Part shown: positions 44,527-54,038 of the stretch, in pieces | How the letters are laid out: every line of letters starts with the position of its first letter | How positions within the stretch are numbered: the stretch's first letter is position 1 | Origin: DAMCZI01 sp032095175 | GTDB lineage: Bacteria; Bacillota; Clostridia; Clostridiales; Caloramatoraceae | Reading direction: 5' to 3' | DNA: 64,000 nucleotides | NCBI GenBank assembly: GCA_032095175.1 | Contig: DAMCZI010000021.1 | Coordinates: 23,609-87,608, forward strand | The notes under the pieces: generated by a model | Database searches by the model: none | The model's input: only the letters and a program-made list of their open reading frames with translations | What the model was told of the DNA's origin: nothing | Made by a program: the position numbers and the translations under genes

Positions 44527-46836
44527 TTGAGTATGCCAAATCATCCAGATCTTACGGAAGAACTTAACAGGCTGGACTTCACTCTTAATTTTCTTAAAAA
44601 ATATCAAGAGCATATTTCTAAGGAAAAAAAGAGATTGGACAAGGAAGTAGAATCAGGAATAAAGCATTTTAGTTCTGATAACAGCCAGCAGTACATTGAA
44701 CTTACAATAAACACAACACTTCAAAGTGGAGTATCCCAACAATTACTAAATATTGAAAAATCACTATCAAAGCCCTACTTTGCAAGGGTTGATTTTGCTG
44801 AAAAAGGTGCCTTAGAAAAGGAAAAACTCTATATTGGTAAAATGTCCCTTATGAATGAGGAACATAACCATGAACTAATAATCGTGGACTGGAGAGCTCC
44901 TATTTCAAACCTGTATTATGAAAGCAGGCTTGGAGAAGCCAGTTATGTATGTCCAGAAGGTAAGATAGATGGTATTATCAGTTTAAAGAGACAGTATTTC
45001 ATAGAAAATGGAAAACTCGAAAACGTATTTGATATTGACATAACCACAAATGATGAATTTTTACAAGGTTTTCTTGGAGCAAATGCAGAAAACCGACTTA
45101 AGGACATAGTTTCATCAATCCAGGTTGAGCAGAATCAAATAATAAGAGCTAATATGTGGCATCCTCTTATAGTACAGGGAGCTGCCGGAAGTGGAAAGAC
45201 AACAATAGCCCTGCACAGAATTGCATACCTTATATATACCTATGAAAAATCCTTTAAACCAGAAAACTTCATGATTATAGCTCCAACAAGATTCTTTTTA
45301 AGCTATATATCAGAAGTTTTACCAGAGCTTGGCGTTGAAAGAGTTAAGCAGACAACCTTTGAGGAATTTGCCATGGAACTTTTAGGGGCAAGGTTTAAGA
45401 TAAAGGAAGCCTATCATAAGCTTTCAATACTCATTGGTCCAAAGGATACAGCAGAGGGTGAAAGAAAAATACTGCTTACAAGAAAAGCATCAGAATTTAA
45501 ATCCTCAATGGACTTTAAAGCCCTGCTTGATTCCTATATGAAATTGATTGAAAAGGATTTTATACCCCATGAAGATTTCAAGGTAGGAAGCTTTACACTT
45601 TTTACCTATGATGAACTAAAGCATTTGTTTTTTGAGGAATACAAATCCCTTCCAATGATGAAAAGAATAGGCGAAATGAAAAAAAATCTTGCAGGGAGGG
45701 TAAAGCTCAGGAGAGAATCAATGACAGAAAGGCTTCAGCTTGATTGTGACAGAAGGGTAAAGAACCTTAAGCTTTCAATGGAGGATAATGATGAAAGACA
45801 CAAGCTTATTGTTCAACTGATCGATTATAAAAATGATGCAATTGCAAATATAGGAAATCTTGCAAGGCTTGCAATTAAACAATATATATCAAAGATAACA
45901 CCCCTTCCACCATTTAAGTACTACACAAATCTTTTGGAGGACAGGGAATTATTTAGAAAGATATCCAGCAGCTTTGTGGATAACGATACTGCGGACTTTT
46001 TAATAGATTATTCACTTGATATATTTAAATCAGGTTATATAGAGCATGAAGATTTAGCTCCCCTTGTTTACTTGAAGTATCTAATATACGGAGTTGATGA
46101 AAGAACAAGCGTAAGGCATGCTGTAATCGATGAAGCCCAGGACTTCAGCGTTTTTCAGCTTTATGTATTAAAGAAGATAATAAAGGACAGTTCCTTTACA
46201 ATACTTGGAGACCTCTGCCAGGGTATACATTCCTATAGAGGTATTAAGGATTGGGATGATGTTTCCAAATATGTATTTGAAGAAAACGAAAGCTCAACCT
46301 TAAAGCTCGAGCAGTGCTACAGAACAACTGTTGAAATAATGGAAGCAGCAAACTCTGTAATAAAGCATCTTAATGACTCAAGACTCCCAGTATCAAAGCC
46401 AGTTATAAGGCATGGAAAAGGGGTTAGAGTTATAGAAATGGAATCATTAAAGGCCATTGCCGGTGAAATAAAGGAAAGAATCTCAACACTTGATGAGGAT
46501 GGCTTTAAATCCTTTGCAGTGATATGCAAGACAATGGATGAATGCAGCAAAATGAAATCTCTGCTAAAGGGAAGCAATAAACCTGTAACCCTGCTTTCAG
46601 GAAATGAAAAGGAATACAAGGGTGGAGTTGTAGTTGTTCCATCCTATCTATCGAAGGGACTTGAATTTGACGAAGTCATAATAGCAAATGCCGCAAAGGA
46701 AGTATACGAGGAAAACGAATTGGATGTAAAACTTCTTTATGTATCAATGACTCGTCCATTACACAGGCTTACAATATATTCAGTTGGAGAAGCAACTCCA
46801 ATACTTAATAACGTAAAAAATGGTGGTTTAGAATAA
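44527..46836 (+). CDS. helD: HelD-type RNA polymerase-associated helicase
   Basis: 769 residues from TTG 44527, seven bases after AAGGAGGT; ATG 44533 is possible but far from the site. UvrD/Rep-like ATPase split by inserts. N-terminal coiled-coil arm (HPDLTEELNRLDFTLNFLKKYQEHISKEKKRLDKEV, ~4-40), Walker A QGAAGSGKTTIALHR, motif II VIDEAQDFS, and C-terminal helicase motifs (SYLSKGLEFDEVI, LLYVSMTRP). HelD pulls stalled RNA polymerase off DNA and aids recycling. A hairpin terminator covers its stop codon. Confidence 0.88.
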   Translation: MSMPNHPDLTEELNRLDFTLNFLKKYQEHISKEKKRLDKEVESGIKHFSSDNSQQYIELTINTTLQSGVSQQLLNIEKSLSKPYFARVDFAEKGALEKEKLYIGKMSLMNEEHNHELIIVDWRAPISNLYYESRLGEASYVCPEGKIDGIISLKRQYFIENGKLENVFDIDITTNDEFLQGFLGANAENRLKDIVSSIQVEQNQIIRANMWHPLIVQGAAGSGKTTIALHRIAYLIYTYEKSFKPENFMIIAPTRFFLSYISEVLPELGVERVKQTTFEEFAMELLGARFKIKEAYHKLSILIGPKDTAEGERKILLTRKASEFKSSMDFKALLDSYMKLIEKDFIPHEDFKVGSFTLFTYDELKHLFFEEYKSLPMMKRIGEMKKNLAGRVKLRRESMTERLQLDCDRRVKNLKLSMEDNDERHKLIVQLIDYKNDAIANIGNLARLAIKQYISKITPLPPFKYYTNLLEDRELFRKISSSFVDNDTADFLIDYSLDIFKSGYIEHEDLAPLVYLKYLIYGVDERTSVRHAVIDEAQDFSVFQLYVLKKIIKDSSFTILGDLCQGIHSYRGIKDWDDVSKYVFEENESSTLKLEQCYRTTVEIMEAANSVIKHLNDSRLPVSKPVIRHGKGVRVIEMESLKAIAGEIKERISTLDEDGFKSFAVICKTMDECSKMKSLLKGSNKPVTLLSGNEKEYKGGVVVVPSYLSKGLEFDEVIIANAAKEVYEENELDVKLLYVSMTRPLHRLTIYSVGEATPILNNVKNGGLE

Positions 46837-46846
46837 ACCACCATTT
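46818..46846. terminator. Bidirectional terminator between helD and mgtE
   Basis: 13-bp perfect stem AAATGGTGGTTTA with its complement and a three-base loop, overlapping the end of helD; T-rich on both sides. Confidence 0.8.
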
Positions 46847-46848
46847 CT

Positions 46849-48192
46849 TTATATTAGATATTCAATAAATACTGTTGCTAATCCTAAGAAAAAGAAGAAT
46901 CCGCAAACATCTGTTACTGTGGTAACAAATACCGCTGAAGCCAGTGCAGGGTCAACATTTAGCTTTTTAAGGACCAATGGAACCATGAAGCCTGCAAAGG
47001 TCGCTGCTGTCATATTAAGGAGCATGGCAAGACCTATTACCAACCCAAATACAGGATTACCTTCCCATACAAATCCGAGAAGTGCAACAGCTATACCTAT
47101 TGAAACTCCCATTGTCACTCCCGCTCCAATCTCCTTGAAAAGAACCTTTTTGGCATTTTCAAAGGTAAGCTCACCAAGTGCAATAGATCTAACTATTATT
47201 GTAAGCGTTTGAGTTCCTGTATTTCCACCCATTCCTGCAACTATTGGCATAAATGCTGCCAGTGCAACAACCTTTTGTATCGTTCCTTCAAAAAGGCTTA
47301 CTGTAAGAGATGCCAGTATTGCAGTTAAAAGGTTTACAAAGAGCCATGGTAGTCTTTTCTTTACAGATTCTGCAAGAGTTCCTGTAACCTTCTCTCCTTC
47401 TTGAATACCTGCAAGCCTGTATATATCCTCTGTATTTTCCTCTCTTAATATCTCCATTATGTCATCAACAGTAACAATTCCACGCATTACATCATTATCA
47501 TCCACAACAGGCATTGTCAGAAATCCATACTTTTCAAATAAATGCCCAACCTCCTCTTGATCCATATCAACAGGAACACTTGTAACTTTTTCATTCATTA
47601 TATCAAGTATCTTAACATCAAAATTGCTAATAACTATGTCTCTAAGGGAAACTACTCCCTTTAATTTTTCTTCATCATCAAGCACATAAATATAATATGC
47701 CGTTTCTGCATCTGGAGCTTCCTTTTGTAGATAGCTTAAGGTTTCGCCTATGGTCATGGTTTCCTTTATGGATATGAACTCTGTGGCCATGATACCACCA
47801 GCAGTATCAGGCTCATATGCCATAAGCTCCCTTACCTCGTCTACATCCTCCTTATCTATCTTAACAAGGATTCTATCAGCTTCATCCGGGGATACGGTTT
47901 CAAGCAAATCAACAAGCTCATCAGAAGACATTTCATTTACTATTTTCCCCTGCTTTGTTTCTGGGAAAAGAGCAAGTAGTTCATATTTTTCATCATCCTC
48001 AGCTTGATCTATAACTCCAGCTACTATATCCTCAGGAAGCTTGTTTAATAAAAGCAGCTTATCTCCTTCAAACTCCCTTATAGCATCAAGTATGTCCTCT
48101 GGATGTATGTCCTCAATAACCTCGTTTATCTCCTCTTTAGTAGCATTTAATAAAAATTTTATCAAATCATCTCTATCGAAATCATAAGGCAT
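46849..48192 (-). CDS. mgtE: Magnesium transporter MgtE
   Basis: 447 residues from ATG 48192, following GAGGAGGGA; an in-frame TTG 48207 overlaps that site. N-terminal MgtE domain of charged helices (~1-125), tandem CBS domains (~130-255), and five membrane helices. The pore signature PIVAGMGGNTGTQT is present. It admits Mg2+ when the cytosolic domain is Mg-free. An M-box riboswitch precedes it. A subtype A repeat lies between riboswitch and gene. Confidence 0.95.
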   Translation of the reverse strand: MPYDFDRDDLIKFLLNATKEEINEVIEDIHPEDILDAIREFEGDKLLLLNKLPEDIVAGVIDQAEDDEKYELLALFPETKQGKIVNEMSSDELVDLLETVSPDEADRILVKIDKEDVDEVRELMAYEPDTAGGIMATEFISIKETMTIGETLSYLQKEAPDAETAYYIYVLDDEEKLKGVVSLRDIVISNFDVKILDIMNEKVTSVPVDMDQEEVGHLFEKYGFLTMPVVDDNDVMRGIVTVDDIMEILREENTEDIYRLAGIQEGEKVTGTLAESVKKRLPWLFVNLLTAILASLTVSLFEGTIQKVVALAAFMPIVAGMGGNTGTQTLTIIVRSIALGELTFENAKKVLFKEIGAGVTMGVSIGIAVALLGFVWEGNPVFGLVIGLAMLLNMTAATFAGFMVPLVLKKLNVDPALASAVFVTTVTDVCGFFFFLGLATVFIEYLI

Positions 48193-48230
48193 AATGTCCC
48201 TCCTCAATTACGTCCAAGGAAGAACCACTA

Positions 48231-48350
48231 TACTAATCGCACTAAAGATTCTACATGTAGTGCTGATTAATAAATCAAGGAATATGATTCACATATATGT
48301 TTAGAGATGAAAAGTGTAGAATCATTTATCCAAGGCATACGAGTAGTATA
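48231..48350 (+). repeat. Two-hairpin dispersed repeat, subtype A, copy 3
   Basis: TAATCGCACTAAAGATTCTACAT, then AATCAAGGAATATGATTCA and TAGAATCATTTAT are shared with the copies flanking glcT. It sits in the mgtE leader, so the mgtE mRNA carries its complement. Confidence 0.75.
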
Positions 48351-48436
48351 AATGTTTTCTTCCTCAACTATATTATTCAATTGTAAATAAAAACTATTCG
48401 CGACAGGTCCGGAATCCATTTATACCACCTCCATAT

Positions 48437-48501
48437 AAAAAAACTTTTCAGCTCAACGCCAAAAAGTTATAAACTCTGCGTTGAGCTTTAGCACTGAAAA
48501 G
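48437..48501 (-). terminator. Expression-platform terminator of the M-box
   Basis: On the minus strand AGCTCAACGC pairs with GCGTTGAGCT, extended by CTTTTCA and TGAAAAG, and followed by seven T. It would stop mgtE transcription when the aptamer binds Mg2+. Confidence 0.85.
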
Positions 48502-48504
48502 CTT

Positions 48505-48645
48505 TGAAATATATACTCTCTAGCTTTATATTTCAGCTGCATTAGAAATACCTTAAACGATTATTCCTGTTAACCCGTTGGAGTCTCTCGACCTTTCCGG
48601 GCAGCAGCATGTATCTTTTCAGGAGCCTCACCTAACACTATTATT
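48505..48645 (-). promoter_or_regulatory. M-box (ykoK) magnesium riboswitch aptamer
   Basis: On the minus strand the conserved elements appear in order: GTTAGGTGAGGCTCCT, GATACATGCTGCTGCCCGG, AAAGGTCGAGAGACTCCAAC, then GGGTTAACAGGAATAAT. Placement before mgtE with a terminator fits an OFF switch at high Mg2+. Confidence 0.92.
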
Positions 48646-48784
48646 AATAATTATATACAATCCAGAAATTCTAAATTGTAACCTCAACTATTATCATACT
48701 CTCTTGAGATTTTATGGTCAATGATTAAATATAAAAATATTAAACCAATATTTTGTAAATGCCTTGATAACAGGAAGTGACAAA

Positions 48785-48878
48785 AGGTAACAAGCACTTG
48801 AGTGATGACTTATTTGTAAGGTATAGCGGCAAAGAATAGCTTTACTTAAATAACTCATAACTCAAGAACCTGTCACCT
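48785..48878. repeat. Long hairpin repeat, family D, copy 2
   Basis: GTAACAAGCACTTGAG at the left matches the 30855 copy; the arms pair over about 28 bp with some mismatches (right arm ends CAAGAACCTGTCACC). It lies just after the helicase gene stop. Confidence 0.75.
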
Positions 48879-48884
48879 TACCAT

Positions 48885-51233
48885 CTAACACATATTCCAA
48901 AAACTCAATAGGTTCTCTTTTAACTTCTGTGGAGTTTTAACCTTTTTTATAAACTTCCATTCATCAGGAAGAAGCCTATTATAAAGGTTATGTGAAAACC
49001 TTTCATCTATCAGCAATACTACTCCTCTATCATTTTCAGTACGTATAACTCTTCCTGCAGCCTGAAGTACTCTGTTCATACCTGGATATACATATGAATA
49101 CTCAAAGCCCCTGTTGTTTTTATTGTTATAATAATCCTTAATCAAATCCCTCTCAAGGCATATCTGAGGAAGCCCTACACCAACTATTGCAACACCAGAA
49201 AGTCTTTCTCCAACAAGGTCTATTCCTTCACCAAATATTCCTCCCATAACTGCATAACCTACAAGTGTGTTAACATTATCCACAGAAAACTTGTCTAAAA
49301 ACTCTTTTCTTTCTTCCTCTGTCATATCAGGCTTTTGGCAGACTGTATCTACTTCAGGATATTTTACCTTAAATCCATCCATTACTTTGTTCATATAATC
49401 ATAGGACGGAAAATACACCATATAGTTTGCTATTTTTGAAGATGCCATTGAGTATATCATTTCTACTATTTCTCCATAGGTAGCTTCCCTATCCTTATAT
49501 TTTGTAGAAATTCTATCTCCTAATACAACAAGAAGTTTTTCTGGTGGAAATGGGGAAGGTATTCTTGTTTTATAATCCCCTTCACAGCCTCCAAGCAAAT
49601 CATAAAAATAGTCTATTGGGTTTAGAGTAGCTGAGAATAAAATTGCTGATTTTCCTCTTTTAAAGCCCTCCTCCAGATTTTTAGCCGGATCAAGACAGAA
49701 CAATTTTACTTCAACATCATTTCCCCTCTTAATTACAAAGGTTATATATCCATCGTGATATGACTCTGAAGTCCTTATGAAATTAAGCACATCAAAATAT
49801 ATATCTCTAACCTTCTCCATCATTTCACGATTTCTTTCAATCTCAAAATACCCCTCACATGCATCTGCAAATTCTTTAAGCATCAAAACGAGTTCATCTG
49901 GGGTCTCTTTATTAACAATATATCCACTGCTCTCCTCTTCGCATTTCTTTCTAATAGAAATGAAATGGGTATTAATCTCATCTGCTGCTTTATATAGAGA
50001 CTTATTTTTACCCTTAAAAAGCTTTTTCAAATCTAAAAAATTCCTCTTGTTTAGGGATGCAGAAAACATGTCTCTTCCCCTATCCACAAGATTATGAGCT
50101 TCATCAACTAAGAATGTATAATCCCCTCTAGTCATAAAAAATCTCTTTAAATAAACCCTTGGATCAAACAGATAGTTGTAGTCACATATTATACAATCAC
50201 AGAACAAAGATATGTCAAGAGAGAATTCAAAGGGACATACAGAATGCTTCTTTGCATACTCTAATACTACATCGGAGGTTATATCATCCCTCTCTAATAT
50301 ATCATCAAGAGCTGAATTAATATGGTCATAATATCCTGCTGCATATGGGCATTCCTCTCCACAGCATCTTGAGCCGGGACTAAGGCAAATCTTTTCCTTG
50401 GCAGTCAACGATATGTTTTTTATTCTTAAATTTCTTTCTCTTAATACCTCAATTGCCTTTAATGCCGCTGCCCCTATGGTTGTTCTTGAAGTTAAATAGA
50501 ACATCCTTGATACCTTTTTCTCTCCCATAGCCTTTATTGCAGGGAATAAAACACCCATTGTTTTTCCTGTACCTGTTGGAGCTCTAGCAAAAAGCTTTTT
50601 CTCTGCAGCAATGGTTTTATAGACAGCAACTGCCATCTCTCTTTGTCCCTTTCTATAGCTATCAAATGGGAATGCCATATCCACTATGGATTTATCCCTG
50701 ATTAACTCCCATTGAACAATCCATCTAGCCCATTTTAGATATTTTTCAACAGTTTCAAAAAAGAAATCTTTCAGTTCATCGATGGTAAAATTCTTTGGCA
50801 GGATTTTAGTATCTTTTTCTTCTCTATTAAAATATGTAAGCTGTATTTCTATATTATCTAGCCCATTCTCGTTTCCATATATATATCCGTAAAACTTTGC
50901 CTGGGCCCAGTGTACCTCATTAAAATCCTCATCAACATACTCCAAGGGTGTCGATGTTGTTTTAATCTCTTCTATTGTTACACCATCAACCCTTTCAAAA
51001 ACTCCATCTATTCTTCCATCTATTTTAAGTATCAAATTTTCATCCTCATAATCATAGGACACAGGAACTTCAGCTGAATAGCCTTCTTTTCGGGATTTTT
51101 GTATTGATTTATGAACTCTAGTCCCTTCAAGTGCTTTAGCTACTCCTGCATACCCTGAATCGATATCCCCAGAACGAAGCACCTGCTCCACAAGCTCTCT
51201 TACGGATATTCTGAAGACTTTCTTATTTTCCAT
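48885..51233 (-). CDS. XPD/DinG-type helicase with N-terminal PD-(D/E)XK nuclease domain
   Basis: 782 residues. N-terminal ~170 residues hold a RecB/Cas4-type nuclease: IDGRIDGV with the Asp, TIEEIKTTS as ExK, and HWAQAKFYGYIY as the Q/Y motif. Then a superfamily 2 helicase: Walker A APTGTGKT, DEAH box in LVDEAHNLVDR, and Cys residues (CLSPGSRCCGEEC, HSVCPFEF) placed as in the Fe-S domain of XPD/DinG. It ends with QAAGRVIRTENDRG (motif VI). Likely 5'-3' DNA unwinding with end cleavage in repair or R-loop removal. It stands alone between a hairpin repeat and LiaF-like genes. Confidence 0.88.
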   Translation of the reverse strand: MENKKVFRISVRELVEQVLRSGDIDSGYAGVAKALEGTRVHKSIQKSRKEGYSAEVPVSYDYEDENLILKIDGRIDGVFERVDGVTIEEIKTTSTPLEYVDEDFNEVHWAQAKFYGYIYGNENGLDNIEIQLTYFNREEKDTKILPKNFTIDELKDFFFETVEKYLKWARWIVQWELIRDKSIVDMAFPFDSYRKGQREMAVAVYKTIAAEKKLFARAPTGTGKTMGVLFPAIKAMGEKKVSRMFYLTSRTTIGAAALKAIEVLRERNLRIKNISLTAKEKICLSPGSRCCGEECPYAAGYYDHINSALDDILERDDITSDVVLEYAKKHSVCPFEFSLDISLFCDCIICDYNYLFDPRVYLKRFFMTRGDYTFLVDEAHNLVDRGRDMFSASLNKRNFLDLKKLFKGKNKSLYKAADEINTHFISIRKKCEEESSGYIVNKETPDELVLMLKEFADACEGYFEIERNREMMEKVRDIYFDVLNFIRTSESYHDGYITFVIKRGNDVEVKLFCLDPAKNLEEGFKRGKSAILFSATLNPIDYFYDLLGGCEGDYKTRIPSPFPPEKLLVVLGDRISTKYKDREATYGEIVEMIYSMASSKIANYMVYFPSYDYMNKVMDGFKVKYPEVDTVCQKPDMTEEERKEFLDKFSVDNVNTLVGYAVMGGIFGEGIDLVGERLSGVAIVGVGLPQICLERDLIKDYYNNKNNRGFEYSYVYPGMNRVLQAAGRVIRTENDRGVVLLIDERFSHNLYNRLLPDEWKFIKKVKTPQKLKENLLSFWNMC

Positions 51234-51320
51234 AGCAACTACCTCTCATCCTTACCGCTTTGTATATAATATACCACAGAGGCATAATTCTTCAAAGAAT
51301 ACAAAGGAGCCCTTCGGCTC

Positions 51321-51845
51321 CTATTTTTCAACAATATTAAGCTGTCCAAATACTGCATTCGCCTCTATTTCAAGATAAGGCACATCCCCGTTTACATTCC
51401 CCCTTGTATATACATTATCCCCAAAATGTATACTGTTGCCTTCAGGAGTTATTGTTTGACCGAATACTGCTGATGCCTTTATAACCACTGGAACATCCTT
51501 ATCTATAACCAGTGTACCACCTGCAAATATTGAATTTACCTCAACCTTAGTTTTTCTTTCAAGAGGAGGAAGCCCTGTTAAATCAACAACCCCTCCACTA
51601 AAGATCATATTGTACTCTCTTTGCCATGTGCTGCCCTTTATTCTTCCACTATCAAATATCATATCAGATTTGTTTCTGATAGAATATCCACCAAGCATAA
51701 CCATAATTCCACTATAGATAAGCACTAATCCAACAACAGTTCTAAACATCGGTATATTTAAATTGAAAAGATACTTTAGTAAAAGAATTGCCCCTATACT
51801 TATAAGCAGAAAGCCCCAAAAGTAATCACCGAATAGTCTCATCAA
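51321..51845 (-). CDS. LiaF-like membrane protein (cell-envelope stress type)
   Basis: 174 residues with two N-terminal helices (DYFWGFLLISIGAILLLKYLF, positions ~7-27, and ~35-55), then a beta-solenoid domain with repeated AVFG/IFAGG turns (NMIFSGGVVDL, VNSIFAGGTLVI, ASAVFGQTITP, ANAVFGQLNIV). This layout is that of LiaF/DUF5668 proteins, which restrain envelope-stress sensors. No LiaRS pair is adjacent. It lies 27 bp after a coiled-coil gene on the same strand. Confidence 0.75.
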   Translation of the reverse strand: MMRLFGDYFWGFLLISIGAILLLKYLFNLNIPMFRTVVGLVLIYSGIMVMLGGYSIRNKSDMIFDSGRIKGSTWQREYNMIFSGGVVDLTGLPPLERKTKVEVNSIFAGGTLVIDKDVPVVIKASAVFGQTITPEGNSIHFGDNVYTRGNVNGDVPYLEIEANAVFGQLNIVEK

Positions 51846-51872
51846 ACACCCTCCCTAATATTTAGTATTACA

Positions 51873-52811
51873 TCATATTTTTGCTCTCTCAATAATATCC
51901 ATTCTTCTCCTGTCAATGTCCTTGATTTTATTTTCATTTGCTTTAAGTTCTCTTTCAAGACCGTTTAATATCCTATTTAACTTCATGATATTATTATTAA
52001 CTTGATCTATTGCATCATTTATTCTTGATTGAACCGCCATATCAGCAAATATTCCATCGAAAAAATAGTCAGCAAATGTTAAAAACGAGTCTATATTTAT
52101 GCTTATATTAACTATTTGGCCTACATCACTAATCTCTTTATAGAACCTTTTTGCTAGATAGCATGCTTTTTGTATCTCATCTTGAGCTTCATCTATTTTT
52201 GAATGCTTAACCATTGTAGAAATAAATCCTCCACCCATCATGTCATATATTCCCCAGTTTCTTGCAGAATCTAAAATATCACGTACACCATTAAGGGAAT
52301 ATAGGAGTTTCTCTCCAGCAGCAATTGCTTCGTTAATCTCACGCTCTTTATTCTTTAAATTTACCCCCTCATCAATGAGACCTTCAAGTTCGTCATTTTG
52401 AATGTAATTTCCCGACTTTATAATTTTCTCCTTCTCATCAATTAGCTGTAGATATTTTTCTTGAAGGTTTCCAAGCCCAAATATTCTGCTCTTTATCCCT
52501 TCTATTTCTTCTTTTAGTCTCTTTATTTCTCCATTTATTTCATCATACTTTACCTTTGCTGCAATAGCTTCTCTTCTTTCTTCATAAAGCTTATCATCCT
52601 TATCTCCCTTAAGACTATGTATAAGATTTGCAAGAGATATTCCTTCAAGCCTTTTAACATCCTTTTCTTCCTTAATCAATTGATTTTTAAATTGTTTTTT
52701 TCTCTCCTCTGCAGCTCTTAACTCTTCCTCCATGCTCTTTAGGCTAATCCCAAGCCTTTCCTTTTCCTTTATATTTAGCTTTATCTTTGAAAGCATTTCA
52801 TCTATTTCCAA
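51873..52811 (-). CDS. Coiled-coil protein of unknown function
   Basis: 312 residues, mostly long amphipathic helices with coiled-coil heptads at both ends (~1-160 and ~270-310) and a helical middle (GIYDMMGGGFISTMVKHSKID). No signal peptide or membrane segment. Probably co-transcribed with the LiaF-like gene. Similar proteins in Firmicutes are unassigned. Confidence 0.65.
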   Translation of the reverse strand: MEIDEMLSKIKLNIKEKERLGISLKSMEEELRAAEERKKQFKNQLIKEEKDVKRLEGISLANLIHSLKGDKDDKLYEERREAIAAKVKYDEINGEIKRLKEEIEGIKSRIFGLGNLQEKYLQLIDEKEKIIKSGNYIQNDELEGLIDEGVNLKNKEREINEAIAAGEKLLYSLNGVRDILDSARNWGIYDMMGGGFISTMVKHSKIDEAQDEIQKACYLAKRFYKEISDVGQIVNISINIDSFLTFADYFFDGIFADMAVQSRINDAIDQVNNNIMKLNRILNGLERELKANENKIKDIDRRRMDIIERAKI

Positions 52812-53099
52812 TCCAACAACCTCCCACTAGAATATAATGACCATTTTATATATTTTACCATAGCCTTAAATTATTTGGTATAATTTATTCATATGATTCA
52901 GAATATTGGAATTTATACATATTTTTATTGAAAGTTTGACATTTTGGTATTTTACTTTATCATAGTTATATAGATATTTAATGGTTATAATATATATACT
53001 CCTATTCAACTTTCTCAATCCTAAGAAATCATATGCTTTTTTAATATTTTTATAAACATTGGTATTATATTATTAATATAATTTTATCCGGAGGATTTT

Positions 53100-53996
53100 A
53101 TGATAAAATACTATAACAGAAAAACCGGTTCATATGAAACCGAAATTGTAGTTAAAGAGAAATCAATGAAATATATATATACCTCAAAACCTGGTAAACG
53201 CGTTCTAGAACATTTTATAAAGAAAAGGCTTTTTACATCCATGGTAGGTAAGTACTGTGATATGAAGCGAAGCAGAAAAAAAATCAAGAGATTTATTAAA
53301 AACTATAATATTGACATAGAATGTCTTAAAAAATCTCCTGATGAATTTAAATCCTTCAATGACTTTTTTATTAGGGAATTAACTGAGGATGCAAGGCCAA
53401 TTGATTTTAGGAAAGATATACTTATCTCTCCATGCGATGGAAAGGTTCTTGCCTATGAAAAAATTGCTACAGATGATGTTTTTGAGATAAAGGGGGTACC
53501 ATATCATCTCTCTGAGTTAATAGGCTCCAAAGAGGTTGCCCAAAAGTTTTATGGTGGAACCTGTATTATATTCCGTCTTTGCCCTACTGATTACCATAGG
53601 TTTCATTTTATCGATAATGGAATATGTGAAGCTTCAAAAAAAGTATCTGGATACTATTACTCTGTAAATCCTATTGCTTTAAAAAATGTTCCACAGGTCT
53701 TCTGCAGCAACAAAAGAGCATGGAGTTTATTTCATTCAGAACAATTTGGGGGTGTTTTATATATCGAGGTCGGAGCAACCTGTGTTGGAACTATAGTCCA
53801 AAGCTATTCCCCTAATAAACAGGTTAAAAGGGGAGAAGAAAAAGGGTATTTCAAATTTGGAGGTTCAACCCTTATTCTCCTTATTCCCAAGGGAGTAGTT
53901 TCAATAGATGATGATATATTAAAGCAAACCTATATGAACTTTGAAACCCTTGTAAAAATGGGGGAAGCAATTGGTAAAAAACAAATCCACCTGTAA
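53100..53996 (+). CDS. psd: Phosphatidylserine decarboxylase proenzyme
   Basis: 298 residues, the clostridial type. It makes phosphatidylethanolamine at the membrane. SPCDGKVLAYE, YHRFHF with the catalytic His, and the self-cleavage motif as FGGSTLILL, where the Ser becomes the pyruvoyl group. ATG follows CCGGAGGATTTT. The terminator stem starts within its last codons. Confidence 0.93.
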   Translation: MIKYYNRKTGSYETEIVVKEKSMKYIYTSKPGKRVLEHFIKKRLFTSMVGKYCDMKRSRKKIKRFIKNYNIDIECLKKSPDEFKSFNDFFIRELTEDARPIDFRKDILISPCDGKVLAYEKIATDDVFEIKGVPYHLSELIGSKEVAQKFYGGTCIIFRLCPTDYHRFHFIDNGICEASKKVSGYYYSVNPIALKNVPQVFCSNKRAWSLFHSEQFGGVLYIEVGATCVGTIVQSYSPNKQVKRGEEKGYFKFGGSTLILLIPKGVVSIDDDILKQTYMNFETLVKMGEAIGKKQIHL

Positions 53997-54020
53997 TCAA
54001 TACAGGCGGATTTGTTTTTT
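53979..54020. terminator. Terminator overlapping the end of psd
   Basis: AAACAAATCCACCTGTA pairs with TACAGGCGGATTTGTTT around a five-base loop, then TTT; the psd stop codon lies in the left arm. It also serves the facing rubrerythrin gene. Confidence 0.85.
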
Positions 54021-54038
54021 ACTTAATATATGCTATGT

